Shown here piece after piece: positions 1-6,688 of a stretch of 10,090 nt of DNA; positions within the stretch are counted from its first letter, which is position 1; the number at the start of each line of letters is the position of its first letter. Made by a program: the position numbers and the translations under genes. Source of the stretch: an uncultured Veillonella sp. (GTDB lineage Bacteria; Bacillota; Negativicutes; Veillonellales; Veillonellaceae); assembly GCA_934202215.1 (NCBI GenBank), contig CAKPXR010000051.1:1-10090 (forward strand), in the 5' to 3' direction. The notes under the pieces are model-generated. The model was not told the DNA's origin. It did no database searches and saw only the letters and a list, made by a program, of their open reading frames with translations.

Positions 1-374
1 GTCGCCCCCCAATTCTGTGGTGCACTTTGACCAAAAGCAACAGCAGCGCCTAAACTCATCATAGCGATGAGATTATGGCCGCAACCATGACCGAGTTCAG
101 GTAACGCATCATACTCTCCTAAGAATGCTATTTTATGTTTCGCCTCACGGTTATAGTCACCACGTAATGCTGTTTGTAACTCAGGATAATCTGTTAATCC
201 TACTTGAGATATAAAATTATGATTTTCTAAGAATTGGTGAATCACCTTAACTGCTTTATGCTCGTCTAAGCCCAATTCTGGATTATCGTGTAAATATAAG
301 GACACATCGCGCAACTCCTCAGCCATACTATCTATGATGGCACAGGCACGAGCCTCCCGTTCTTGTATTGTCAT
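1..374 (-). CDS. M20 family metallopeptidase / amidohydrolase, N-terminal part (runs off left edge)
   Basis: This gene starts at the ATG at 374-372 and is cut by the window edge after 124 complete codons. The visible part matches the start of AbgB/aminoacylase-type M20 amidohydrolases, which hydrolyse amide bonds of N-acyl amino acids, p-aminobenzoyl-glutamate or small peptides with two metal ions. The key motif EYDALPELGHGCGHN lies at residues 87-101. His96, Cys98 and His100 sit in the metal-site loop, which in AbgB-like members carries a Cys. No signal peptide is visible, so the enzyme should be cytosolic. An AGGGA-type ribosome binding site lies 4 bases before the ATG. The gene lies 63 AT-rich bases (375-437) downstream of the LD-carboxypeptidase stop, on the same strand. 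That gap holds a TATAAA-like -10 but no convincing -35 and no terminator, so read-through from ldcA is possible. The exact substrate cannot be told; the family assignment is solid. Confidence 0.88.
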   Translation of the reverse strand, partial: MTIQEREARACAIIDSMAEELRDVSLYLHDNPELGLDEHKAVKVIHQFLENHNFISQVGLTDYPELQTALRGDYNREAKHKIAFLGEYDALPELGHGCGHNLIAMMSLGAAVAFGQSAPQNWGA

Positions 375-437
375 AACTTCCCTTTTTAATTTCTAATTTA
401 TACTATTTATTATTTATTTTATCTAAGAAGAATGTGT

Positions 438-1376
438 CTATTTCGTATAAGGATGAACAATTATGGTGTTTGAAATATACCTAAAGTTAATCGTCGCTCC
501 TAGTGGTAATGTTTGATGCGGCGTTCCATGACCTGTTGGGACATAACATACAAAAGGATCCGGCAATTCAGGTTCTCTATTTTCCTCCATGTAGCGTAAC
601 GCTTCATAGCCTAAATCGTAATCACGTTCATCATCGTCGCCTTCACAATCTGTAAAAGTACCGATCACTAAACCTTTAATGCGGCTCAATAAACCACTGA
701 GGCGAAATTGTTGCAACATACGATCCAACTTATAAGGAGCCTCTCCTACATCTTCAATGAATAGTAAAGTATCCTCCCAAGATTCCTCCTCGAAAAAATA
801 TGGTGTTCCCGACAACATCGATAACATCGTCATATTGCCACCTCGTAAAATGCCTTCACCTAGCTCAGTGCCAATGGCGCCACGTGGCGGTTCCGGCAAG
901 GGTTCTATAACTTGCAATTTACCTTCTACGGTATTAAATAAAGCATCAATATCAGCTTTGCGTTCAAGCTTAAAATCTACACCCATCGGCCCGTGGTAGG
1001 TAATGAGTCGGCTATATCGATTGAGCGCCATGTGAAGTGCTGTACAATCACTATACCCAATAAAAACCTTTTGATGCTTACGGATTGCCGTATAATCTAA
1101 TAAATCTAGATAACGCATTGTTCCATAACCACCGCGCAAAGCAAGTACCGCATCACAAGGTGCGGTGGTCATCATATATTGAAATTCTCGGGCTTGCTCC
1201 TCTGGTGTACCGCCATACAAGCCTTTGCGATGTGCACTTTCACCAAAGAGTACTTTATAGCCCCTTAGGTTACAAATTTCTTCTATTCTATGTAAATCTT
1301 CATTGCTTGCACTGGCAGGTGCCATGATGCCTATGATCATGCCCGGTGCTAAGCGCTTTGGTTCAATCCAGTTCAT
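438..1376 (-). CDS. ldcA: LD-carboxypeptidase, peptidase family S66 (LdcA/MccF-like)
   Basis: This 312-residue protein has the usual length and layout of family S66. Known members are cytosolic serine peptidases that remove the terminal D-Ala from murein tetrapeptides (LdcA) or cleave related peptide conjugates (MccF). The nucleophile is Ser109 in GYSD. Glu208 (FIEDVGE) and His283 (TGHGTPH) complete the predicted Ser-Glu-His triad with spacing close to known LD-carboxypeptidases. The RGGYG motif at 81-85 is also typical. No signal peptide is seen. GAGG at 1384-1381 lies 4 bases before the ATG. The gene follows the peptide-binding protein of the opp operon by 56 bases, but a terminator-like hairpin lies in the gap and a candidate promoter overlaps the end of the upstream gene, so it may be transcribed separately. 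The location beside a peptide importer fits murein-peptide salvage. Separating LdcA from MccF-type function needs biochemical or phylogenetic evidence. Confidence 0.9.
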   Translation of the reverse strand: MNWIEPKRLAPGMIIGIMAPASASNEDLHRIEEICNLRGYKVLFGESAHRKGLYGGTPEEQAREFQYMMTTAPCDAVLALRGGYGTMRYLDLLDYTAIRKHQKVFIGYSDCTALHMALNRYSRLITYHGPMGVDFKLERKADIDALFNTVEGKLQVIEPLPEPPRGAIGTELGEGILRGGNMTMLSMLSGTPYFFEEESWEDTLLFIEDVGEAPYKLDRMLQQFRLSGLLSRIKGLVIGTFTDCEGDDDERDYDLGYEALRYMEENREPELPDPFVCYVPTGHGTPHQTLPLGATINFRYISNTIIVHPYTK

Positions 1377-1390
1377 ATGTCCTCATAAAA

Positions 1391-1423
1391 TACAACAAAA
1401 GACGTACACAATGTGTACGTCTT
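1391..1423 (-). terminator. Terminator-like hairpin after the opp operon
   Basis: A perfect 11-bp inverted repeat (1399-1409 with 1413-1423) encloses a 3-base loop. Read on the minus strand it is followed by TTTT and then GTTGTATTTT, a moderately good U tract. It starts 10 bases after the stop of the peptide-binding protein gene and ends 22 bases before the ldcA ATG. It looks like the intrinsic terminator of the six-gene transporter operon. If the candidate promoter at 1430-1458 is used, the same hairpin would instead form the 5' end of the ldcA mRNA. Confidence 0.72.
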
Positions 1424-1429
1424 AAGTGT

Positions 1430-1458
1430 ATCTTATTTGTATGCTTTTTTAAAGTCAA
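1430..1458 (-). promoter_or_regulatory. Candidate sigma-70-type promoter for ldcA
   Basis: On the minus strand TTGACT (1458-1453; 5 of 6 consensus bases) and TAAGAT (1435-1430; 4 of 6) are separated by exactly 17 bases. The -10 box overlaps the stop codon of the peptide-binding protein gene, and the -35 box lies within its last codons. Transcription would start near 1423, at the first base of the hairpin that precedes ldcA. The -10 is imperfect and the site is partly coding sequence, so this is a suggestion only. Confidence 0.35.
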
Positions 1459-3034
1459 CAAGGCCCAATGTGGTCCAGAAATAATTTTGAATACTTCCGT
1501 TTGTTACATATGGTTGTGTTGTGAAATACAGTGGCATTACTAGAGACTCATCAAAAATCATCTGTTCTGCTTTGTGCATCAACGCATCCCGTTCAACCCC
1601 ATTTGGTGTCGTACGAATACGAGCGATTAACTCGTTATAGTCATCACTATGGTACTGACTATCATTGTCTTCAGCAGAGAATACTTCTAAAAAGTTTTGT
1701 GGATCGCCGTAGTCCGCAACCCAAGAAGCACGAGCTACTTGGTATTTACCAGCTTCACGATCAGCTAAAAATACTTTTGTCTCTTGATTTTGTAAGCGTA
1801 CATCTGCACCAAATGCATTGACCCAAGCATCTTGTACAGCTTCGGCAATCGCTTTATGTAATTCACTTGTATTATACAAAATCGTAATTGGAGGCAATGG
1901 ATGGTTCTTATCATAGCCAGCTTTTTTCAAGATTTCTTTAGCTTGTTCCACATCTTCATAAACAAGATAACTACCAGCTTCACGGAAATCTTCACGTCCG
2001 TTACTTTCAAGCATGCCGTAAGGAACAAAGGCATAGGCAGCCTCTTTACCACCACGAACAATATTGTTAACGATGTTAGCACGGTTGATAACCATGGAGA
2101 AAGCTTTACGCACCTCAGGATCTGTGAAAGGTTCTGCTTTCACATTGAATACGTAATAATAGTTACCAAGCATAGGTCCAATATGTAATAGACCTGCCTC
2201 CTCTAAACGTTTTTGGTCCGCTACAGGAGGCTCAACTGTCATATCTGCTTCGCCACCTTCAACCAATGTAAGGCGTGTGCTTTGGGATTCACTAATAGGC
2301 CAATTCATTTTCTCTGTTTTCACAGAATCTGCATCCCAATAGTCAGGATTCTTGATGAAATCCATTTCTCCATTATGCTTCCAAGATAATAAGCGATATG
2401 GACCATTAGACACAAATGTATCTGCATTAGCAGCCCAGTTTTCATGATCCTCTACAACTTTTTGACTCACTGGATAGTAGCTATGAGATGCTAATAATTT
2501 TAAGAAATACGCTGTTGGATTTTCTAAAGTAACCACTAATGTATCATCATCAATAGCCTTAACACCAACATCCTCGGCTTTGGCATCACCATTATTAAAG
2601 GCTTCGCCATTTTTTAATACATATAGCATATATGCATTGTCCGCATGGACTTCAGGGTCTAATACGCGTTTCCAAGCGTATTCAAAATCATGAGCCGTTA
2701 AAGGCTCTCCATTAGACCATTTCAAATCAGGTCGTAAATGGAAGGTATACTCACGACCATCATCGGAAATATCCCAGCTTTTAGCAAGTGCTGCCTCTGG
2801 TTCACTTTCATCATTTAAACGAACTAAACCATCAAACAATTGAAGTTGAACCGTAGCCTCTGGTGAGGTAGTAGACTTTGCTGGATCCAATGTGGATGGT
2901 TCCTGCTCAATAACATATCGAATGGTATGCTCATCAATCGGTTGCTCCCCGCGAGGATAACCAAATACAAACAAGAGCACACTCACCCCAAGAGCAAGGA
3001 CCATGAGTTTTAACAAATTTCGTTTATCCATCAT
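1433..3034 (-). CDS. oppA: Extracytoplasmic peptide-binding protein, ABC transporter family 5 (OppA/DppA/MppA type)
   Basis: This 533-residue protein is the solute receptor of the peptide importer encoded upstream. After a positively charged start (MMDKRNLLK) comes one hydrophobic segment at about residues 8-25. Family 5 blocks follow: LAKSW-DISDDGREYTFHLR with KWSNGEPLTAHDFEYAWKR (83-123), SNGPYRLLSW (209-218), PDYWD (230-234) and PEVRKAFSMVINR (306-318). Asp441 in WVADYGDP corresponds to the OppA aspartate (ADYNEP region) that binds the peptide alpha-amino group, which suggests a free-N-terminus peptide as ligand. There is no Cys near the end of the hydrophobic segment and no clear AXA site, so it is not an ordinary lipoprotein and may stay anchored by its N-terminus. 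The start overlaps the serine hydrolase stop as ATGA, with GAGG 10 bases upstream. It closes the operon before the hairpin at 1399-1423. Ligand (general peptides or murein peptides) is unresolved. Confidence 0.93.
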   Translation of the reverse strand: MMDKRNLLKLMVLALGVSVLLFVFGYPRGEQPIDEHTIRYVIEQEPSTLDPAKSTTSPEATVQLQLFDGLVRLNDESEPEAALAKSWDISDDGREYTFHLRPDLKWSNGEPLTAHDFEYAWKRVLDPEVHADNAYMLYVLKNGEAFNNGDAKAEDVGVKAIDDDTLVVTLENPTAYFLKLLASHSYYPVSQKVVEDHENWAANADTFVSNGPYRLLSWKHNGEMDFIKNPDYWDADSVKTEKMNWPISESQSTRLTLVEGGEADMTVEPPVADQKRLEEAGLLHIGPMLGNYYYVFNVKAEPFTDPEVRKAFSMVINRANIVNNIVRGGKEAAYAFVPYGMLESNGREDFREAGSYLVYEDVEQAKEILKKAGYDKNHPLPPITILYNTSELHKAIAEAVQDAWVNAFGADVRLQNQETKVFLADREAGKYQVARASWVADYGDPQNFLEVFSAEDNDSQYHSDDYNELIARIRTTPNGVERDALMHKAEQMIFDESLVMPLYFTTQPYVTNGSIQNYFWTTLGLVDFKKAYK

Positions 3035-3849
3035 GGCAATGCTTCCTCTACAAATTCTTTCATGATACGCCCTACTCGAGAGCCTAACTCTTTACCGCGG
3101 TCATTATCAGTATCGCTCATCAAAAGGATAAAGCAAAAATGACCTCTAAATGTTTCTAATATTCCCCCATCATGCTCTACGCGATCAAGGGATCCTGTTT
3201 TATGGTGAAAGCGTACATCTTCCCCCCAATAAAATGGCAAAATATCACGGAATTGTTGGCGACCTAAAATATTCCACATTTCTCGGCCAAAAGCATCTCT
3301 ATCTCGACATTCAAAAATATGTTTATAGAGACGAGCTAGAGCCATAGCCGTCATATGATTATCACGGCCTTTAGCGAGAGCTTCAAAGTCCATCATCATG
3401 CGATTCAACTCAATTTCCTCTACACCAAGTTGTTCTGCACGAGCATTTATATTCTCCATCCCAAGAACTGTAATGAGCAAATTTGTCGCAATATTATCAC
3501 TAAGAACCATCATAAGCCGACATAACTCAAGATATGTAAAGCTATGCTTTGCTACTAGCTCTTGTAAAGCACCACCGCCTTCAACACGAGGTGTTCTAGA
3601 TAGGGGAACTGTATCATTAAGGTCTAATTGCTCAGTACGAGCTAAATGGAACACATATTCCATAATGAGTACCTTAATCAAACTTGCACTAGAGTGTACC
3701 CTGTTTTCCCCTTTAGAAGCAATAATAGTCGATTCCTCTTCATCGTCAAATTGAAGTACTATATAAGATATATTTCCTTTAGGTGCTAATTCTTTGATAA
3801 CTGTATCGAGTTGATCTTCCAAGGACTTGCCAACAAGTAACTTTTCCAT
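3031..3849 (-). CDS. Class A beta-lactamase-related serine hydrolase, predicted cytosolic
   Basis: This 272-residue protein has the three active-site motifs of the penicillin-recognising fold: S56-L-I-K59 (SxxK), S117-D-N119 (SDN) and K217-T-G219 (KTG). The spacing matches class A beta-lactamases and their Beta-lactamase2-type relatives. The omega-loop region reads LNRMMMDFEALAKGRDN (148-164). Aligned by eye to TEM, the position of the deacylating Glu166 is Met152, so it is unlikely to be an efficient beta-lactamase. The RxMMDFEA block recurs, as I remember it, in Firmicutes serine hydrolases of unknown substrate. There is no signal peptide (N-terminus MEKLLVGKSLEDQLD), so it should act in the cytosol, unlike true beta-lactamases. 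It lies between oppF (12 bases upstream, GGGAGA site in the gap) and the peptide-binding protein (ATGA overlap), so it is made together with the importer. A peptidase or amidase acting on imported peptides, perhaps D-amino-acid-containing ones, is an inference. Confidence 0.85.
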   Translation of the reverse strand: MEKLLVGKSLEDQLDTVIKELAPKGNISYIVLQFDDEEESTIIASKGENRVHSSASLIKVLIMEYVFHLARTEQLDLNDTVPLSRTPRVEGGGALQELVAKHSFTYLELCRLMMVLSDNIATNLLITVLGMENINARAEQLGVEEIELNRMMMDFEALAKGRDNHMTAMALARLYKHIFECRDRDAFGREMWNILGRQQFRDILPFYWGEDVRFHHKTGSLDRVEHDGGILETFRGHFCFILLMSDTDNDRGKELGSRVGRIMKEFVEEALP

Positions 3850-3861
3850 ACTATTCTCCCA

Positions 3862-4809
3862 TTATATGTGCCAGCATGCGATGCGGCGATCTGCCCAATC
3901 GCGAAGAGGTGGTCGTTCTGCAAAGCAGCGCCCTTCAGCTTCTGGACATCGACCACTAAACAAACAACCTTTAGGCGGATCTAGTGGATTTGGTGGGTCC
4001 CCTTTAAGTGGTGCTCCAATTGGAGCATGTGGTATAACAGGGCCATTCAAGGCAGTCAAAGCACGGGTGTAAGGATGTTGCGGGAATTCGTATAAATCCA
4101 ATGCAGGCCCTTCTTCCATAACGGCCCCTAAGTACATAACTACCATTCGATGACTAATATAGCGCACCATATTTAAATCATGAGAAATAAAGAGGTACGA
4201 AATACCATGTTGTTCTTGTAATCGTTCAAGCAATGTCATAATTTGTACTTGAATTGATACATCTAGTGCTGAAATCGGTTCATCACAAATAATACACTGT
4301 GGCTGCATGATCAGAGCCCGTGCAATACCAATACGTTGACGTTGACCACCAGATAATTCATGAGCATAGCGCTCACCAAAGGACATGTTTAAGCCTACTT
4401 GATCAAGCACTTCTTTTACGCGAATAACGCGATCACGGGGCGTATACTTTGGATCCAGTTCCAACGGTTCCTCTAGAATCGCATTAACCGTAAGGCGCGG
4501 ATTAAGTGATGCATAAGGGTTTTGGAATACCATTTGCATCACAGGATGAACGGCTTTTCGATCCACGTAGGGATCAATTTGGCGCCCATTCATATAAATA
4601 GAACCTGATGTAGCTTGATGTAAGCCCATCAAAGTGTAGCCAAATGTGGATTTACCACAACCTGACTCACCTACGATACCGAGGGTTTCCCCTGGCGATT
4701 GATATAGGCTCACGCCTTGTACAGCGTGTACCGTGTGTTTTGGCTTAAATAAGCCACCTGACAGAGTGAACTCTTTAACGAGATTGTCAGTTTCCCATAC
4801 GTAACTCAT
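3862..4809 (-). CDS. oppF: Peptide ABC transporter ATP-binding protein OppF/DppF type
   Basis: This 315-residue protein is one of the two ATPases that power the importer from the cytosolic side. It has Walker A GESGCGKST (47-55), Q-loop Gln96, the ABC signature LSGGQRQR (152-159), Walker B IICDEP (173-178) with the catalytic Glu, a D-loop (SALD, 180-183) and switch His210. The C-terminal OppD/F extension HPYTRAL (245-251) is present, with four cysteines (Cys282, Cys288, Cys295, Cys312) spaced as in the family's proposed iron-sulfur site. It starts in a TAATG junction with oppD, and GGAGGG lies 6 bases before the ATG, so translation is probably coupled. The N-terminal half differs from OppD as expected for an OppD-OppF heterodimer. 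Confidence 0.95.
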   Translation of the reverse strand: MSYVWETDNLVKEFTLSGGLFKPKHTVHAVQGVSLYQSPGETLGIVGESGCGKSTFGYTLMGLHQATSGSIYMNGRQIDPYVDRKAVHPVMQMVFQNPYASLNPRLTVNAILEEPLELDPKYTPRDRVIRVKEVLDQVGLNMSFGERYAHELSGGQRQRIGIARALIMQPQCIICDEPISALDVSIQVQIMTLLERLQEQHGISYLFISHDLNMVRYISHRMVVMYLGAVMEEGPALDLYEFPQHPYTRALTALNGPVIPHAPIGAPLKGDPPNPLDPPKGCLFSGRCPEAEGRCFAERPPLRDWADRRIACWHI

Positions 4810-5789
4810 TAAAGTCCCTCCAACTTAGCTAACCAACATGTAAATTGGTGACCTTCACCAACATTTGTAACCATAGGAATACGATTACCACAGATACGCA
4901 TAGCCCACTTACACCGTGGATTAAACGCACAACCTCGCGGTAGATCAAATAGATCTGGCGGTTGACCTTCAACGGCCTTTAACTCACCATGCCATTTACC
5001 TTGTGGTAAAGCAAGTAACAAGCCCAATGTATACGGATGACGAGGTTCATTAAAGATACCTTCTACCGTAGCAGATTCAACACATTTGCCAGCATACATA
5101 ACCATAACGCGGTCGCAGATTTGAGCAATAACACGTAAGTTATGAGAAATAAAGATAATGCCAATACCAGCTTCTACAGCTAAAGTTTGCATAAGGCGCA
5201 AGATTTGAGCCTCTGTTGTAATATCTAGAGCCGTTGTCGGTTCATCACAAATCAAAACCTTTGGACGACCAGCGACAGCCATGGCGATACATACGCGTTG
5301 ACGCATACCACCACTCAACTCATGAGGATATTGAGACAAACGTCTTTCCGGTGTAGAAAGGCCCATCTTCTTTAACAAGTCGATGGCGATAGCTCGTTCG
5401 TCATAATCATCACCATACGCATTGGTACGATGGATAACCTCATATATTTGCTCCCCAATCGTCATAATTGGATTCAAAGATGTCATAGGATCTTGGAATA
5501 CCATGGCAACAGTAGTACCGCGAAGTTCATTCCAGTCATCTTCAGTAAATTCGAGGCAATCATTGCCATCAATCATAAATGTATCGGCTTTGATTTTTGT
5601 TTTACCATATGGTAGCAATCCCATTAAGGAATTAACTAGCACAGATTTACCACAGCCAGATTCACCAACAATACCTAAAATCTCACCTGGTTGTAAGGAG
5701 ATATCTTGATTGCGAATAACCCGTAAAGGGCCTTGGAAGGTATCGATGGTAATGGACACATTGCGCACATCAACAATTGCGTTATTCAT
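4809..5789 (-). CDS. oppD: Peptide ABC transporter ATP-binding protein OppD/DppD type
   Basis: This 326-residue protein is the second ATPase of the peptide importer. It has Walker A GESGCGKS (42-49), Q-loop Gln99, signature LSGGMRQR (158-165; GMRQR is typical for the OppD branch), Walker B VLICDEP (178-184), a D-loop (TALD, 186-189) and switch His216. The C-terminal domain carries the HPYT motif (251-254) and cysteines 287 (GCAFNPRC), 293, 300 and 318, the pattern proposed to hold a [4Fe-4S] cluster in Opp/Dpp ATPases. The start sits in a TAATG junction with the oppC stop, and AAGGAG lies 7 bases upstream of the ATG. All nucleotide-binding residues are intact. Confidence 0.95.
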   Translation of the reverse strand: MNNAIVDVRNVSITIDTFQGPLRVIRNQDISLQPGEILGIVGESGCGKSVLVNSLMGLLPYGKTKIKADTFMIDGNDCLEFTEDDWNELRGTTVAMVFQDPMTSLNPIMTIGEQIYEVIHRTNAYGDDYDERAIAIDLLKKMGLSTPERRLSQYPHELSGGMRQRVCIAMAVAGRPKVLICDEPTTALDITTEAQILRLMQTLAVEAGIGIIFISHNLRVIAQICDRVMVMYAGKCVESATVEGIFNEPRHPYTLGLLLALPQGKWHGELKAVEGQPPDLFDLPRGCAFNPRCKWAMRICGNRIPMVTNVGEGHQFTCWLAKLEGL

Positions 5790-6688
5790 TATCTATCTCC
5801 TTCCTTAGGGTCTAACACATTACGTAAGCCATCGCCAAGGAATACGAAACCAAGCATGGTAACACTAATAGCAACAGCAGGAAAAATCAATTGGAATGGA
5901 TAAGAGCGCATGCTGCTAATCCCTTCAGAAGCGAGTACACCCCAGCTCGCCATAGGTGCATTAACACCTAAACCGATAAAGCTAAGGAATGCTTCTGTAA
6001 AAATAGCCTCTGGAATGGCCAATGTCAATGTAATGATGATTGGTCCCACGCAGTTTGGCAAAATATGACGCAATAAAATGCGATATTTTGGAATACCCAT
6101 CGCTTCAGCAGCAATGATGTATTCTTCGTTTTTCACTTTCAAAATTTGGCTACGTACAATACGGGCCATATTGAGCCAGTAGGCGATACCCAATGCTACG
6201 AAAATAGACGTTAAACCAGGGCCAAGTACAACCATCAACAAAATTACGTAAAGTAAAAGTGGAATGCCGTACAAAACATCTACGATGCCCATCATGATAC
6301 GGTCAACCTTGCCACCAAGGTAACCTGCAATACCACCATAGGTAACACCGATAACAAGATTGATGAACGCCGCTACAAAGCCGATAGTTAAGGAAATGCG
6401 AGCACCGTACATAACGCGCGTATAAATATCTCGGCCTAATGTATCGGTACCAAACCAATGACTAAAGCTTGGACTTTGGTTCGCATCAATCAAGGATTGG
6501 TCCGCATAGGTATACGGCGAAATAAGAGGGCCTAAAATAGCTAACACAATCATAACCAAAATGATGGTTGCCCCTACTACGGCCAAGCGATTTACCTTAA
6601 ATCTCGCCCATTTACTAGGACGTTTTATAAAGCTTGTAATTTCTTCTTGAGGAGTTCGTTCAATAGGTAAAAAGTCTTCCTTATTCAT
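5789..6688 (-). CDS. oppC: Peptide ABC transporter permease OppC/DppC type
   Basis: This inner-membrane permease pairs with OppB to form the transport channel. From the chosen ATG it is 299 residues. A cytosolic N-terminal OppC region (FIKRPSKWARFKVNRLAVVG) leads into the first membrane helix at about 35-56. A loop with the family motif HWFGTDTLGRDIYTRVMYGAR (77-97) follows. The EAA coupling loop that contacts the ATPases is at about 190-212 (EYIIAAEAMGIPKYRILLRHILPN). Five or more further helices are visible, and the protein ends in LRNVLDP. A longer reading from TTG at 6721 is possible, but the AGGAGG site at 6700-6695 lies 6 bases before the ATG at 6688, which decides the start. The gene overlaps the oppB stop by 8 bases. 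Confidence 0.95.
   Translation of the reverse strand: MNKEDFLPIERTPQEEITSFIKRPSKWARFKVNRLAVVGATIILVMIVLAILGPLISPYTYADQSLIDANQSPSFSHWFGTDTLGRDIYTRVMYGARISLTIGFVAAFINLVIGVTYGGIAGYLGGKVDRIMMGIVDVLYGIPLLLYVILLMVVLGPGLTSIFVALGIAYWLNMARIVRSQILKVKNEEYIIAAEAMGIPKYRILLRHILPNCVGPIIITLTLAIPEAIFTEAFLSFIGLGVNAPMASWGVLASEGISSMRSYPFQLIFPAVAISVTMLGFVFLGDGLRNVLDPKEGDR

Noticed and set aside
375..437. Promoter for the M20 gene in the AT-rich gap
   Set aside because: A TATAAA-like -10 exists, but no -35 with acceptable match and spacing was found; any 63-base stretch this AT-rich gives such -10 matches.
757..1327. Plus-strand open frames (80 codons each at 757-999 and 1085-1327) opposite the LD-carboxypeptidase gene
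   Set aside because: They are shadows of a gene with a complete catalytic triad and show no ribosome binding site or domain of their own.
3398..3754. 118-codon plus-strand open frame inside the serine hydrolase gene
   Set aside because: It is antisense to a gene with intact catalytic motifs, has no recognisable domain, and its residues are what the reverse frame of that gene would give by chance.
3031..3849. Beta-lactam resistance gene
   Set aside because: There is no signal peptide, the Glu166 position is Met, and the gene is embedded in a transporter operon; a resistance role is not supported.
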